A DNA stretch of 64,000 nt, taken from assembly GCA_964525605.1 (NCBI GenBank), contig CAZGKT010000008.1:1-64000 (forward strand). Reading direction: 5' to 3'. Below the pieces are notes generated by a model. It ran no database searches and was not told the DNA's origin. It was given only the letters and a program-made list of their open reading frames with translations. Made by a program: the position numbers and the translations under genes. This DNA comes from CAVTWJ01 sp964525605. GTDB taxonomy: Bacteria > Oederibacteriota > Muellerivitia > Muellerivitales > Muellerivitaceae. Within the stretch, counting starts at the first letter, position 1. Each line of letters opens with the position of its first letter. Positions 50,126 to 58,651 of this stretch are shown here, piece after piece.

Positions 50126-51265
50126 TTATAGCCCTGCTGCGGAATGGGGCTGTCTTCCGGGGGCGAAGGGAGTCAGCGATAAATCGGTTTTCTCGCCCGT
50201 CAGGGCCTGGGCCATGAGGTGGCCTGAGACCACCGATTGGAGCAGGCCATGGGTAAAATGTCCCGTGGCCAGCCAGGCCCCTTCCGCCCCTGGGATAGGT
50301 CCGAGATAAGGCCAGCCATCCACGGATCCGGTCCTCAGGCCCGCCCAACGAAATTCAACCTGGGCAGACGTCAATCTGGGACAAAATAAACGGGCACCTC
50401 TTTCCAGTTTTTCTTCCCCTTCCGGCGTCATGTTTTTATCGAATCCGGCTTTTTCCAGGGTACTGCCGACAAAAAGATGGCCGTCAAGTCTTGGAACCAT
50501 GTAAACAAAAGCCTTTCCAATCCCGGTAAATAAAATACGCCGGACTCGGCCCGGATCATCCCTAAATAGAACCGCCTGCCCGCGAATGGGCTGGGCGGGA
50601 ATTGGAAACCCAAGTTTTTCGCAAAGGGCTTCTGTCCAAGGCCCTGCGGATAAGACGACCTGATCCGCTTCGATTTCCCCTTTGGAAGTCCGGACCCCGA
50701 TAATTCTTCTTCCTCGAAAAATGAAATCTTCAACCGCCTCGTGGTCTCTTAATTCGATCCCCGCCTTCTGAAGCGAAGTCACGAGCGCTCTTCCCAGTCT
50801 GGGCGGACGAACCTGGCTTGTTCCTTCAACGAAAAAAGCCGACCGTAGTTGGGGTGATAGATCCGGTTCGAGTTGGAGTACTTCCCCTCGGGAAAGCCAT
50901 CGGCCTTTCTCCCCGAAAGCATTCATGGCCTTTTCTAAGGATTGAATGGATTTTTCTTCCTCCTCATGGAAAGCCAAATCCAAGCTTCCGGACTGAATAA
51001 ATTCAGGATCCACGCCACTGTCTTTTTTTAGTTTTTCGCACCAGTCTGGGAAGAGATCGAAAGATTTCTTACAAAAGAAAAAAAAGTCCGAGTCCACCCG
51101 GGAAGCGCTCCTAAGATCAAGAAATCCAGCGCCCGCCCAGGAAGCCTCCCGGGCGAAGGAAGATTTTTCAATCACGATGGGATGAGCGCCTTTTTCAACT
51201 AGGTGATGGGCGATGGAAAGCCCGATCACTCCTCCCCCCACGATGACAATCCGTTTTGAACTCAT
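50126..51265 (-). CDS. thiO: FAD-dependent glycine oxidase (ThiO-like)
   Basis: A DAO-family flavoprotein of 379 residues. FAD loop RIVIVGGGVIGLSIAHHLVE, then the ThiO-type EASWAGAGFLD and, near the C-terminus, GPIPGAEGAWLATGHFTHGL. ThiO oxidises glycine to the imine used for the thiazole of thiamine. No other thi gene is nearby, so a related amino-acid oxidase cannot be excluded. The ATG at 51265 is preferred; a GTG two codons upstream is possible. Confidence 0.8.
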   Translation of the reverse strand: MSSKRIVIVGGGVIGLSIAHHLVEKGAHPIVIEKSSFAREASWAGAGFLDLRSASRVDSDFFFFCKKSFDLFPDWCEKLKKDSGVDPEFIQSGSLDLAFHEEEEKSIQSLEKAMNAFGEKGRWLSRGEVLQLEPDLSPQLRSAFFVEGTSQVRPPRLGRALVTSLQKAGIELRDHEAVEDFIFRGRRIIGVRTSKGEIEADQVVLSAGPWTEALCEKLGFPIPAQPIRGQAVLFRDDPGRVRRILFTGIGKAFVYMVPRLDGHLFVGSTLEKAGFDKNMTPEGEEKLERGARLFCPRLTSAQVEFRWAGLRTGSVDGWPYLGPIPGAEGAWLATGHFTHGLLQSVVSGHLMAQALTGEKTDLSLTPFAPGRQPHSAAGL

Positions 51266-51336
51266 ATTCACGGCCTTCTTCGACTTTGATTCAATCGATT
51301 CCTTTCCATCATTCCACGAAACCCGGGGAAAACTTC

Positions 51337-51375
51337 GAAAAAAAAGCCTTCCCCGGAAGGGGGAAGGCTTTTTCT
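51337..51375 (-). terminator. Rho-independent terminator of the 51388-52026 gene
   Basis: AAAAAGCCTTCCCC and GGGGAAGGCTTTTT form a 14-bp stem around GGAAG, flanked by A and T runs, so it may act in both directions. It lies 13 bp after the stop codon. Confidence 0.9.
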
Positions 51376-51387
51376 ACCAGCCGAAGA

Positions 51388-52026
51388 CTACTTGTTCGCT
51401 GGGGGCAGGGGTATTGCGGGGGTGGTATTCGGAACCGGAGCCCCAGGGGCCACCGGAGTAATGGAAGCCGTATCCACCGCAGGAGCCGCCGCCGGGGCCG
51501 GAGCGCCCGGTAGGGGAATAAAGGAATAAGGCCGGATGGCGAGGATGTACCAATGATTGTCTCGTGAGGCTAAAGCTCCGTAGATATGAAAATTGTGGTT
51601 GGGGGCGTCGGTACCATCCGGATTTTTCATGCCCGCAATCGTGGCCGTGCAATCTACCAGGGCGAAATTGAGGATAAAGCGGAACTTGAAATCGTCAAAG
51701 GTCTGGGTGGATCCCTTCATCAGCTGGGTATCGGCGGCTACCACCTTTTCGATGTCTTCCCGGTTCCAGGCGTCCTGGCCAAAGGGATTGATCAGGGAGC
51801 CATCCTTGACCCAGAAAGAAGCCAATTTTTTACTATCGCCTGCGGCCCAGGCCTGGGAGAACTCCGCGAACATCTTCTTGATTCCCACTTCATCGTTCAT
51901 GGGTTTGGCTTTTGCCTTGACCGCCGGCGCTTTGGGCGCAGGTGGGGCAGGGGCGCCTTGTTGGGCGATCACGGGAGAAAAAGACAGAATTGCCAGGCAG
52001 ATTCCTGCGATTAAATGCTTGGTCAT
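51388..52026 (-). CDS. Secreted NTF2-like (SnoaL/DUF4440-type) protein with Pro/Ala tail
   Basis: A product of 212 residues. A signal peptide (IAGICLAILSFSPVIAQQ) and an Ala/Pro/Lys linker lead to an NTF2-like fold of about 120 residues: IKKMFAEFSQAWAAGDSKKL, FWVKDGSLINPFG, HNFHIYGALASRDNHWYI. This pattern matches proteins of the DUF4440/SnoaL group that use the cone-shaped fold for small ligands. The C-terminal 40 residues are Pro/Ala/Val-rich. AAGGAG precedes the ATG at 52026. Confidence 0.78.
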   Translation of the reverse strand: MTKHLIAGICLAILSFSPVIAQQGAPAPPAPKAPAVKAKAKPMNDEVGIKKMFAEFSQAWAAGDSKKLASFWVKDGSLINPFGQDAWNREDIEKVVAADTQLMKGSTQTFDDFKFRFILNFALVDCTATIAGMKNPDGTDAPNHNFHIYGALASRDNHWYILAIRPYSFIPLPGAPAPAAAPAVDTASITPVAPGAPVPNTTPAIPLPPANK

Positions 52027-52244
52027 TAAAAAAACTCCTTGTCTGAATTTTGGCTGGAGCCATGTGAGGCAAAAGGTAGGCCCCGAATAAGGCGACATTA
52101 TGCCCAGTGCCTATTCCAAGGGTCAACCGAACCGGAAAAATCTATCAAACCACCTTTTTTATCATTGAAACAAACCGTTTTTAGAGGGCGTCCTATTCCC
52201 TGCCTTCAATTTTCATCCCATGACACAACTTTAACGGAGGAGAA

Positions 52245-52279
52245 AATAAAAAAGGCGGACCGGGAACCCGGTCCGCCTT
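52245..52279 (-). terminator. Rho-independent terminator of the HD-GYP gene
   Basis: A perfect 13-bp stem AAGGCGGACCGGG / CCCGGTCCGCCTT with a 2-base centre, followed on the minus strand by TTTTTTATTTT. It lies 18 bp after the stop codon at 52297. Confidence 0.93.
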
Positions 52280-52296
52280 GCTGAATTGTTCCTGTC

Positions 52297-53526
52297 TTAA
52301 CTGCTGAACTGAGCTTTGATAGCGAGAATTCTCTCGAGGCTGTTATTGAACGCCTGAATGACATTGGGATCAAAGTGACGACCCGATCCCTCGCGAATGA
52401 TGCGGAGAGATTCTTCCAATGGAAAAGCAGGTTTATAACAACGCTTGGTGGTGAGGGCATCAAACACATCCGCCAGAGCGACGATCCGGCCGGTCAAAGG
52501 AATGGCATCCCCTTTTAATCCCCTGGGATAACCCGATCCATCCCATTTTTCGTGGTGGGTCATCGCGATTTCTTCTGATACTCTCAACAACTCCGCCTTG
52601 GCGTTTTCCAAAATCTTTCCGCCGAATACCGTGTGGTTTTGCATTTCCTTGAATTCCGCAGGCGTGAGTTTTCCCGGCTTCATCAGAATAGAATCCGGAA
52701 CTCCCAGCTTGCCGATATCATGCATAGGTGAGGCGTAACGGATATTTTCAACTTCATGCGTGGAAAGTCCCAATCCCTCGGCCAAAATGGCTGAATACCT
52801 GCTCATGCGTCGAATATGAACCGAAGTATCGTCATCCTTGTATTCCGCCGCAATCGACAGGCGTTCAATCGTGTCCAAATAAGCTTCTTTTAATTCCTGG
52901 GTCAATAGGGTGTTTTTAATGGCAATCGCGGCCTGGCTCGCCAGGGAAAGCAATAAGTCTTCAAAATGTTTATCAAATGGGATGATCTCTTTTCCAGCAC
53001 GAGCGTTGATGAGTTGCAAGACTCCCACCACGTTGCCGGAAGCATCTTTCATGGGAACGATGAGCATGCTTTTGGTTCGGTAATTATTTTTCTCGTCGAA
53101 GGATCGATTGAATTTATATTCCTTCGACGACGGGATCTTATAGGCGTCCCGGAGGTTCAATACCTGGGCGGTTACCCCGACATAGCCAGCGAGAGAACTT
53201 TTATCCAGCGAAACGTAAAAACCAGTGAAGGTGGATGGAACAACTTCCAAGGGTTTCTTTTGAGCTTTAGATTCGGCTTTTTTTCGGGTATCCAAGAATT
53301 CGTTTTGAGCGACGGAAAATCGAAGTTGGTTTCCTTCTTTTACGTAAAGGCTTCCCCCTTCGGCGTTTGTAAATTGCCGGCCTTGGGTGAGGATCAGGGT
53401 TAACAATTGGTTAAGATCCTGCTCTTGGGAAAGGGCGATCCCAATGCGGTTGAGAGACATTAATTGTTCATGAAGCCCCTGGATTTCGACCTTGGATTTG
53501 GACTTGGGTTTTAATTTGGAAGCCAT
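52297..53526 (-). CDS. GAF and HD-GYP domain cyclic-di-GMP phosphodiesterase-type protein
   Basis: A product of 409 residues. A short coiled N-terminus is followed by a GAF domain (about residues 25-200: NAEGGSLYVKEGNQLRFSVA, then IVPMKDASGNVVGVLQLINA). An HD-GYP domain occupies 210-400 with intact ASPMHDIGKLGVPDSIL, THHEKWDGSGYPRGL and DVFDALTTKRCYK. HD-GYP enzymes hydrolyse c-di-GMP; the GAF domain should sense a small ligand or light/redox state. Complete catalytic motifs suggest it is active. It is flanked by a terminator and stands as a single gene. Confidence 0.92.
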   Translation of the reverse strand: MASKLKPKSKSKVEIQGLHEQLMSLNRIGIALSQEQDLNQLLTLILTQGRQFTNAEGGSLYVKEGNQLRFSVAQNEFLDTRKKAESKAQKKPLEVVPSTFTGFYVSLDKSSLAGYVGVTAQVLNLRDAYKIPSSKEYKFNRSFDEKNNYRTKSMLIVPMKDASGNVVGVLQLINARAGKEIIPFDKHFEDLLLSLASQAAIAIKNTLLTQELKEAYLDTIERLSIAAEYKDDDTSVHIRRMSRYSAILAEGLGLSTHEVENIRYASPMHDIGKLGVPDSILMKPGKLTPAEFKEMQNHTVFGGKILENAKAELLRVSEEIAMTHHEKWDGSGYPRGLKGDAIPLTGRIVALADVFDALTTKRCYKPAFPLEESLRIIREGSGRHFDPNVIQAFNNSLERILAIKAQFSS

Positions 53527-53652
53527 AAAACCTCTCTCGTATTGGGAACCCGGAATATTGTTAAAATACCCATCATTTCATCAATTTACAAGGGCAGAGG
53601 ATTTTCAATCCGGAGAATAGGCCTCTTAAAAACAATCTATTCGGGTATGGCT

Positions 53653-56600
53653 TTACCAATTTACCGGACATTTCACGATCTCTCCCGTTTGCTTGTGCTT
53701 AAAAAGGACGTGTCCCTTCTCTTTGCCGAATTTCCAAAGATCATGAGTGAGTTGGACGTCCTGCCGGCAATAGTCAATGACCTGCTCGTATTTCCCTTCC
53801 CGCCACCATTTCACCGCCAAAAGACCGTCCGCGCTTTTTTCCGCCCCACCCAGGGAATGTTCGGCCAGGTGCGCCAGAGAAAGCCTGTGCTTCAACTTGG
53901 TCTGGAGATCGGCCATTAAATCCAGCGAGGATAGATTCTGAAGGTTGAAGGTGGCATACCCCTGCAACACCCCGTAATCAAACCGAAGGGTGTTAAACCC
54001 AATGACCAGGCTGGCCGCCTGGAGGTGCCGGAGCAAATCCTGGACCGTTTCTTCCACGTAGGTGAAATATTTTTCCAATTTCACGTCGTAGACCACCGCG
54101 CAGGAAAGACGCATACCCGGCAAGTTTCCCCATCCTCCGCGAATTTCTTCGGCTAAATACTGGGTTTCGATATCAAATACGATTGTTCCGGTTTTCTCGG
54201 GAGGGGTTTCTCGAACCCGACCCGCCAAAGGGCCGGCCAAGGATAGCGAAGCTGGAACCGGTATTTGTTTTTCCCGGTTAATTGTTTCGATTTCTTTGTT
54301 CCCTTGTGAATTCAGGGCACGATCCGCCGGATTTTTGCCCGTCTTGATTTCCACCCGGTGGTCGCGCCCCAGGATATGCCCGAGGATCCAAAGAGCGCCT
54401 TCTTTATCCAACGGATGGTTTCCGCTCCCACATTTGGGCGATTGCACACAGGAGGGGCAACCTTCCTCACATCCACAGTCCCGAATCATTTCAAAGGTTG
54501 TTGTGAGCAGTTCTTCCATGGTCTCGTAAGCTTTTTGGGTCAACCCGACCCCGCCCGGGTAACCATCGTAAATGAAAATGACGGGCTGGGGCACTTGGGG
54601 GTGGGCCGGAGTGGAAATGCCCCCCAGATCCCACCGATCGCAGACCACGTGAAGAGGCATCATGGCGATGGTTCCATGCTCGGCCGCGTGGAGGCCGCCC
54701 ATGAAGTGAAGTTTTCGGTTGGTAAGATCCGCCTGAAGATGTTCGGGCAGAACCATCCAGAGTGCTTTGGTTTCAAAGGTCTGCGGAGGTAGGGTCAATG
54801 GGCAGGTGGAGACCAGCCCCTGATCCAGAAGGCGGTGAATCTCGAAGTTGATGAATCGCTGGGTGATCTTGACCCGTCCAAAGTGGATAGCACACCGGCT
54901 GGCGGCAGGCCCCAGAGGCCGATGGTGTTCCTCCTCCAGAATCTCAGTCTCTTCCTCGTAATTGACCTGGGTGTAGTAATCCACCGGCTCGTCTAAAACC
55001 AGGATCTTGTGCTGTTCCCATTGGAGATCCTTCACCACGTACTGGATTCCCTGATGCAAATAAACCGCACCAGGATGGCAATCTCGGAAAGCTCGCGACC
55101 CATCGATCGTGCCGATCATTTCCCCGGTGTCCTGCCGGATGATGGAATAGCCCTCCCCCATTTCCCGGATACTGACTCCCCTTTGCGGGTTCTTATCGGA
55201 TACTAGGAATTTGTCTCCAGCGGTTGTCTCGAGGACCCTTCCATCCCGAACCATAGGTTTCAGCCATTGTCCCAAAAGGGGGCCGTAAAAAGGTTCATCT
55301 CCAACGAGGGTCATTGGAATTTCTGCGGCCGCGCAACGCAGGTGATTTTTGGCGATGATCTCATTTTCAAAACCAACCATCAGGGATTCGGGTTTCATGG
55401 AGAAAAACCGCGCTGGATGCTTCATCCAGTATTGGTCCATCGCATCAGCCATCCCAACGAGAAACACCACGGAGGGAGATTCGCCCCGGCCGACACGACC
55501 CGAACGCTGCCAGGTGGAGATCATGGTTCCCGGATACCCCACCAAAATACAAGCATCCAGTCCCCCCACATCAATCCCCACCTCCAAGGCGGAAGTCGAG
55601 ATGACCGCGTCGAGTTCGTCCTTGAACAGCAGCGCCTCAATCTCCCGCCGTTCTTCCGGCAGATAGCCGGCCCGGTAACTACGGATCTTGGAGGCCCACT
55701 CGGGGTGGGCCTGGTGGATCCACATGCTGATGAGTTCGGTAATTTTCCTGGCCTTGGTGAAAACAATAGTCTTCAGCCCTGCTTTCAAGCACTCGCTTAA
55801 GAGTGTGACCGCCTCGGTATAGGGGGAGGTCGTTTCCGGGTTCCAGAGGACGAAAGTCTTCTGGTTCCGGGGAGCCCCCGATTCAGAAATGATCTCGAAA
55901 GGCAGGCCGATAAGTCCCTGAAGAAACTCTTCAGGATTTCCCAAGGTAGCGGAGCAGGTAATGAACCTTGGCTTGGATCCATAGAACCTGCATACACGCC
56001 GAAGCCGCCTGATCACATGGGCCACATGAGCGCCAAATATGCCACGGTAACTGTGGGCCTCATCAATGACAACGATTTTCAAGCTCTTGAAAAACTCAGC
56101 CCATCCATCGTGGTAGGCCAAAATCCCCAGATGGAGCATATCCGGATTGGAAAGAAGTATTTGGGGTGGATTTTTTCTGATCTTCGTCCGCACTCCTGTT
56201 GCTGTATCTCCGTCATAAATCTCAGCACTTAAGAGGGGCAATTGATGGCTCTTGAATCGGCCCTTCCATTCTTGAAGATTCTTAAGTTGGTCTTGCGCCA
56301 AGGCCTTCATGGGGTAAAGAAATAGGGCCCTGCTGTTGGGATCGGTCAAAATTGATTGGAATACAGGGAGGTTGAAACAGAGGGTTTTCCCTGATGCGGT
56401 AGGTGTCGTCACGGCTACATGTTTTCCAGAAAGGCTGGCCTCCACCGCCCGAGCTTGATGGACCCAAGGGGCTTCAAATCCTGACATTTCAAGGACCTTG
56501 ATCAAGGGAGCGGAAAGATCTTTGGGCCAGGAAAGAAATCGGGCTGGCGTGGCCTGAATGGTTTCAGTGTGTTTAATCCTGTCTTTTAAGTCTTCACGAG

Positions 56601-56664
56601 ACTTGAGGCTAGAAAAAATCTTTTGGAAAGCGGATGTTTCAAGCAGCGATGGTTTAAAAATCAT
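53653..56664 (-). CDS. MrfA-like DEAH helicase (DUF1998) fused to a MrfB/YprB-like RNase-H-fold exonuclease
   Basis: A product of 1003 residues. Helicase motifs: TTPTASGKT (residues 86-94), VIDEAHSYRG (200-209), SATLGNPEEF, SALEVGIDVGGLDACILVGY and SWQRSGRVGRG. The DUF1998 zinc motif CGCEEGCPSCVQSPKCGSGN lies near 728-746. From about 825 a second domain begins: VFDIETQYLAEEI, VIGFNTLRFDYGVLQGY and IDYCRQDVQLTHDLW (near 967), giving the acidic residues of a DEDD-type exonuclease with YxxxD. In Bacillus the two parts are separate neighbouring genes (mrfA/yprA and mrfB/yprB) that repair mitomycin-C damage without UvrABC. Here they are one protein. The start has only a weak ribosome binding site. 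Confidence 0.85.
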   Translation of the reverse strand: MIFKPSLLETSAFQKIFSSLKSREDLKDRIKHTETIQATPARFLSWPKDLSAPLIKVLEMSGFEAPWVHQARAVEASLSGKHVAVTTPTASGKTLCFNLPVFQSILTDPNSRALFLYPMKALAQDQLKNLQEWKGRFKSHQLPLLSAEIYDGDTATGVRTKIRKNPPQILLSNPDMLHLGILAYHDGWAEFFKSLKIVVIDEAHSYRGIFGAHVAHVIRRLRRVCRFYGSKPRFITCSATLGNPEEFLQGLIGLPFEIISESGAPRNQKTFVLWNPETTSPYTEAVTLLSECLKAGLKTIVFTKARKITELISMWIHQAHPEWASKIRSYRAGYLPEERREIEALLFKDELDAVISTSALEVGIDVGGLDACILVGYPGTMISTWQRSGRVGRGESPSVVFLVGMADAMDQYWMKHPARFFSMKPESLMVGFENEIIAKNHLRCAAAEIPMTLVGDEPFYGPLLGQWLKPMVRDGRVLETTAGDKFLVSDKNPQRGVSIREMGEGYSIIRQDTGEMIGTIDGSRAFRDCHPGAVYLHQGIQYVVKDLQWEQHKILVLDEPVDYYTQVNYEEETEILEEEHHRPLGPAASRCAIHFGRVKITQRFINFEIHRLLDQGLVSTCPLTLPPQTFETKALWMVLPEHLQADLTNRKLHFMGGLHAAEHGTIAMMPLHVVCDRWDLGGISTPAHPQVPQPVIFIYDGYPGGVGLTQKAYETMEELLTTTFEMIRDCGCEEGCPSCVQSPKCGSGNHPLDKEGALWILGHILGRDHRVEIKTGKNPADRALNSQGNKEIETINREKQIPVPASLSLAGPLAGRVRETPPEKTGTIVFDIETQYLAEEIRGGWGNLPGMRLSCAVVYDVKLEKYFTYVEETVQDLLRHLQAASLVIGFNTLRFDYGVLQGYATFNLQNLSSLDLMADLQTKLKHRLSLAHLAEHSLGGAEKSADGLLAVKWWREGKYEQVIDYCRQDVQLTHDLWKFGKEKGHVLFKHKQTGEIVKCPVNW

Positions 56665-56855
56665 TGTGGGATTTTACGGTTTTTACCTGTCACTTTAAAG
56701 GCAACCCCATTCGGGTCTTTCCGAGGATTTGAGTCAAATTTGAAAGCCTCCTTTTCAAATATTTTACTCAGGAGTGCTTAACGTGAAATGAGCCCTGTCT
56801 AAAGTTCGATAAGTCTTTTATGTTTCTGATCAAAAAATGACAGGCTGCTATACGC

Positions 56856-56869
56856 ATGAAAGGACTCAT
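56856..56869 (+). promoter_or_regulatory. Weak Crp/Fnr-like palindrome upstream of the small zinc-finger gene
   Basis: ATGA-AAGGAC-TCAT keeps the inner four bases of each half-site and the N6 spacing of the hydrogenase operators, but the outer bases are C and C where the others have T and A. Its centre is about 75 bp before the ATG at 56938, the same distance as for hoxE. A chance match is possible. Confidence 0.3.
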
Positions 56870-56937
56870 CAATACAAAATCAAGGCAAATCAAGCATGGC
56901 ATTAGGGTTGCAAGATTGGTGTTAAGGAGTTGAATTC

Positions 56938-57117
56938 ATGGAAGAAATGCGTTGTGAAACCGTTCGGAAGCTCTTGAAGAAATACCACCAAACTTTATTA
57001 AAGCCCCCCCAAAAAGGACAGGTAGAAAGACATCTTTTTTATTGTTCCGACTGTGTTCATCACCTTACATTGCAAAAAATTTTAGGGGAAAAATCTCAAA
57101 ACGCTTTTATTTCTTAA
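56938..57117 (+). CDS. 59-residue zf-HC2-like putative anti-sigma zinc-finger protein
   Basis: A small gene with an excellent AAGGAG eight bases before the ATG. The product begins MEEMRCETVRKLLKKYH and continues with VERHLFYCSDCVHHLTLQ, giving the C-x(n)-H-x3-C-x2-C pattern of zf-HC2 anti-sigma domains. There is no membrane segment, so it would be soluble. Family members hold extracytoplasmic-function sigma factors inactive, but no sigma-factor gene is adjacent. It sits between the convergent dnaN and the helicase gene. The rest of the gap 56665-56937 shows only the weak palindrome above. Confidence 0.65.
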   Translation: MEEMRCETVRKLLKKYHQTLLKPPQKGQVERHLFYCSDCVHHLTLQKILGEKSQNAFIS

Positions 57118-57160
57118 TCTTCTGTCAGAAACATAATTTCAGAATCTCTCAAAAAAGCAG

Positions 57161-58282
57161 CTAAACCCTCATGGGCATAATGACACAAAGATAATCCGCA
57201 TCTCCCTTGGGTCGGATGATCCCCGGGCTTAAGGGCTGGGTGAGCTCCAAACTGACTTCTTTCGTTCCTACATTTTTCAGGACGTCCAAAACATATTTAG
57301 AATTGTAAGCAATGCTGATTTCTTCCCCTTTGTATTCAACATCAATCTCTTCTTTCGCCTCCCCCATGTCAGGCGTTTTGGAGGAAATAGTCAGTTTGTT
57401 CCCCTTCGCTTGGTACCGGATGGAGTTGGCTTTTTCAGACGTTAGAATGGCGACACGACGGGTGGCAGACGCCAAAGCCTCAGTGGATGCCTCAATTTTT
57501 TTATCGGATTCCTTGGGTATTACCTGTTCATAATTAGGAAATTGCCCTTCAATGAGCCTGGAAACAATTTCCACCCCTTCCACGACGAATTTGATTTGAT
57601 TGTCGGTTGCCATAATCTCAACCGTTTTTTCCTTTTCCTCGTCCCCCTTCTCGGCCTCCGATATGACCTTTGAAAGTTCGTTGAGTGTTTTTGTTGGAAT
57701 GATCACGCTGCATTTTTGGTCTGTTTTTCCATCCATTTTCTTCTGGATAAACGCCAGTCGATGTCCATCCGTCGCAACCATTCTTAATTTCCCATTCTCC
57801 GCCTGAAAAAAAACACCATTTAAAACATACCTAGTTTCATCACTAGAAACGGCAAAGAGCGTTTTCCGAATCATTTCCTGTAAAAGACTTCCTTTAACTT
57901 TAAAAGCTTTATCATTTTTCACTTCTGGAAGAATAGGAAAATCATCTTTCGGCAATCCATGAATTTTAAAATTCGATTTTTGACAGACCAAGATGACTTT
58001 GTGATTATCGTCAATTTCTATATCAACAGAGGCCTCGGGAAGTTCCCTAATAATGTCCGCTAATTTTTTTGCATTTAGGGTGATACTTCCTTTTTCCACT
58101 ACTTCAGCCGGCACACTACAACGAACACCCATATCCAAATCGGTTGCTACAAATTCAAGTTTTTTATCCTTAGCTTCCAAAAGAACATTGGCAAGGATGG
58201 GCATGGTATTTTTTGCCGCTACAGCACTTTGAACAGTTGATATTCCTTTTTGAAAATCACCCCGAGTTAAAACCACTTTCAT
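57161..58282 (-). CDS. dnaN: DNA polymerase III beta subunit (sliding clamp)
   Basis: A product of 373 residues, the normal DnaN length. It starts MKVVLTRGDFQKGISTVQSA and has TMPILANVLLEA, ATDLDMGVRC, ATDGHRLAFIQK and the C-terminal VIMPMRV. The ring-shaped dimer tethers polymerase to DNA. AGGAGC lies six bases before the ATG. It follows dnaA on the same strand (369-bp gap), the classic order at bacterial origins. Confidence 0.98.
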   Translation of the reverse strand: MKVVLTRGDFQKGISTVQSAVAAKNTMPILANVLLEAKDKKLEFVATDLDMGVRCSVPAEVVEKGSITLNAKKLADIIRELPEASVDIEIDDNHKVILVCQKSNFKIHGLPKDDFPILPEVKNDKAFKVKGSLLQEMIRKTLFAVSSDETRYVLNGVFFQAENGKLRMVATDGHRLAFIQKKMDGKTDQKCSVIIPTKTLNELSKVISEAEKGDEEKEKTVEIMATDNQIKFVVEGVEIVSRLIEGQFPNYEQVIPKESDKKIEASTEALASATRRVAILTSEKANSIRYQAKGNKLTISSKTPDMGEAKEEIDVEYKGEEISIAYNSKYVLDVLKNVGTKEVSLELTQPLSPGIIRPKGDADYLCVIMPMRV

Positions 58283-58379
58283 GAGAAGCTCCTGTCGCCA
58301 TCGATTAAAGAGACTTTAACTGAAAGACTTTTAAATTTAAAAGGAATTAGAAGTAGTAGTAGGCTTTGTTATTTTGTGT

Positions 58380-58428
58380 AAAAAGCCCAAATAAGTTGAA
58401 ATTTGAAGGAGTTTTGAGTTTATTGGGC
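58380..58428 (-). terminator. Terminator-like hairpin in the dnaN leader
   Basis: On the minus strand GCCCAATAA pairs with TTATTTGGGC (one bulge) and is followed by TTTTT. It lies between dnaA and dnaN, about 100 bases before the dnaN start, so it would limit dnaA transcript read-through or act as an attenuator. Confidence 0.5.
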
Positions 58429-58446
58429 TGTGAGTAAACTGAGGGT

Positions 58447-58452
58447 ATTATA
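58447..58452 (-). promoter_or_regulatory. Candidate -10 element for dnaN
   Basis: A perfect TATAAT on the minus strand, 165 bases upstream of the dnaN ATG, with a poor -35 (TTGCGG at 16 bp). A DnaA-box-like TTATCCCCA (one mismatch) lies upstream at 58487-58495. The rest of the dnaA-dnaN gap (58283-58651) shows no gene. Confidence 0.4.
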
Positions 58453-58651
58453 AGAGAAATTCACATCCCCGCAATCAATTTGGGTTTTATCCCCATTCGT
58501 CCGGATTTCTTCCCCAAGTTCTTAACCTTTTTGAGTGAAAAATCAGGGAGAACCTTTTTTAGAGTCTATCTATTGTTGATTTCTGGATGGAATGAGGATG
58601 AATCGTGGATAGATTAAGTATTGGAAGTTTTATTTATAAAAGAAGCGAATC

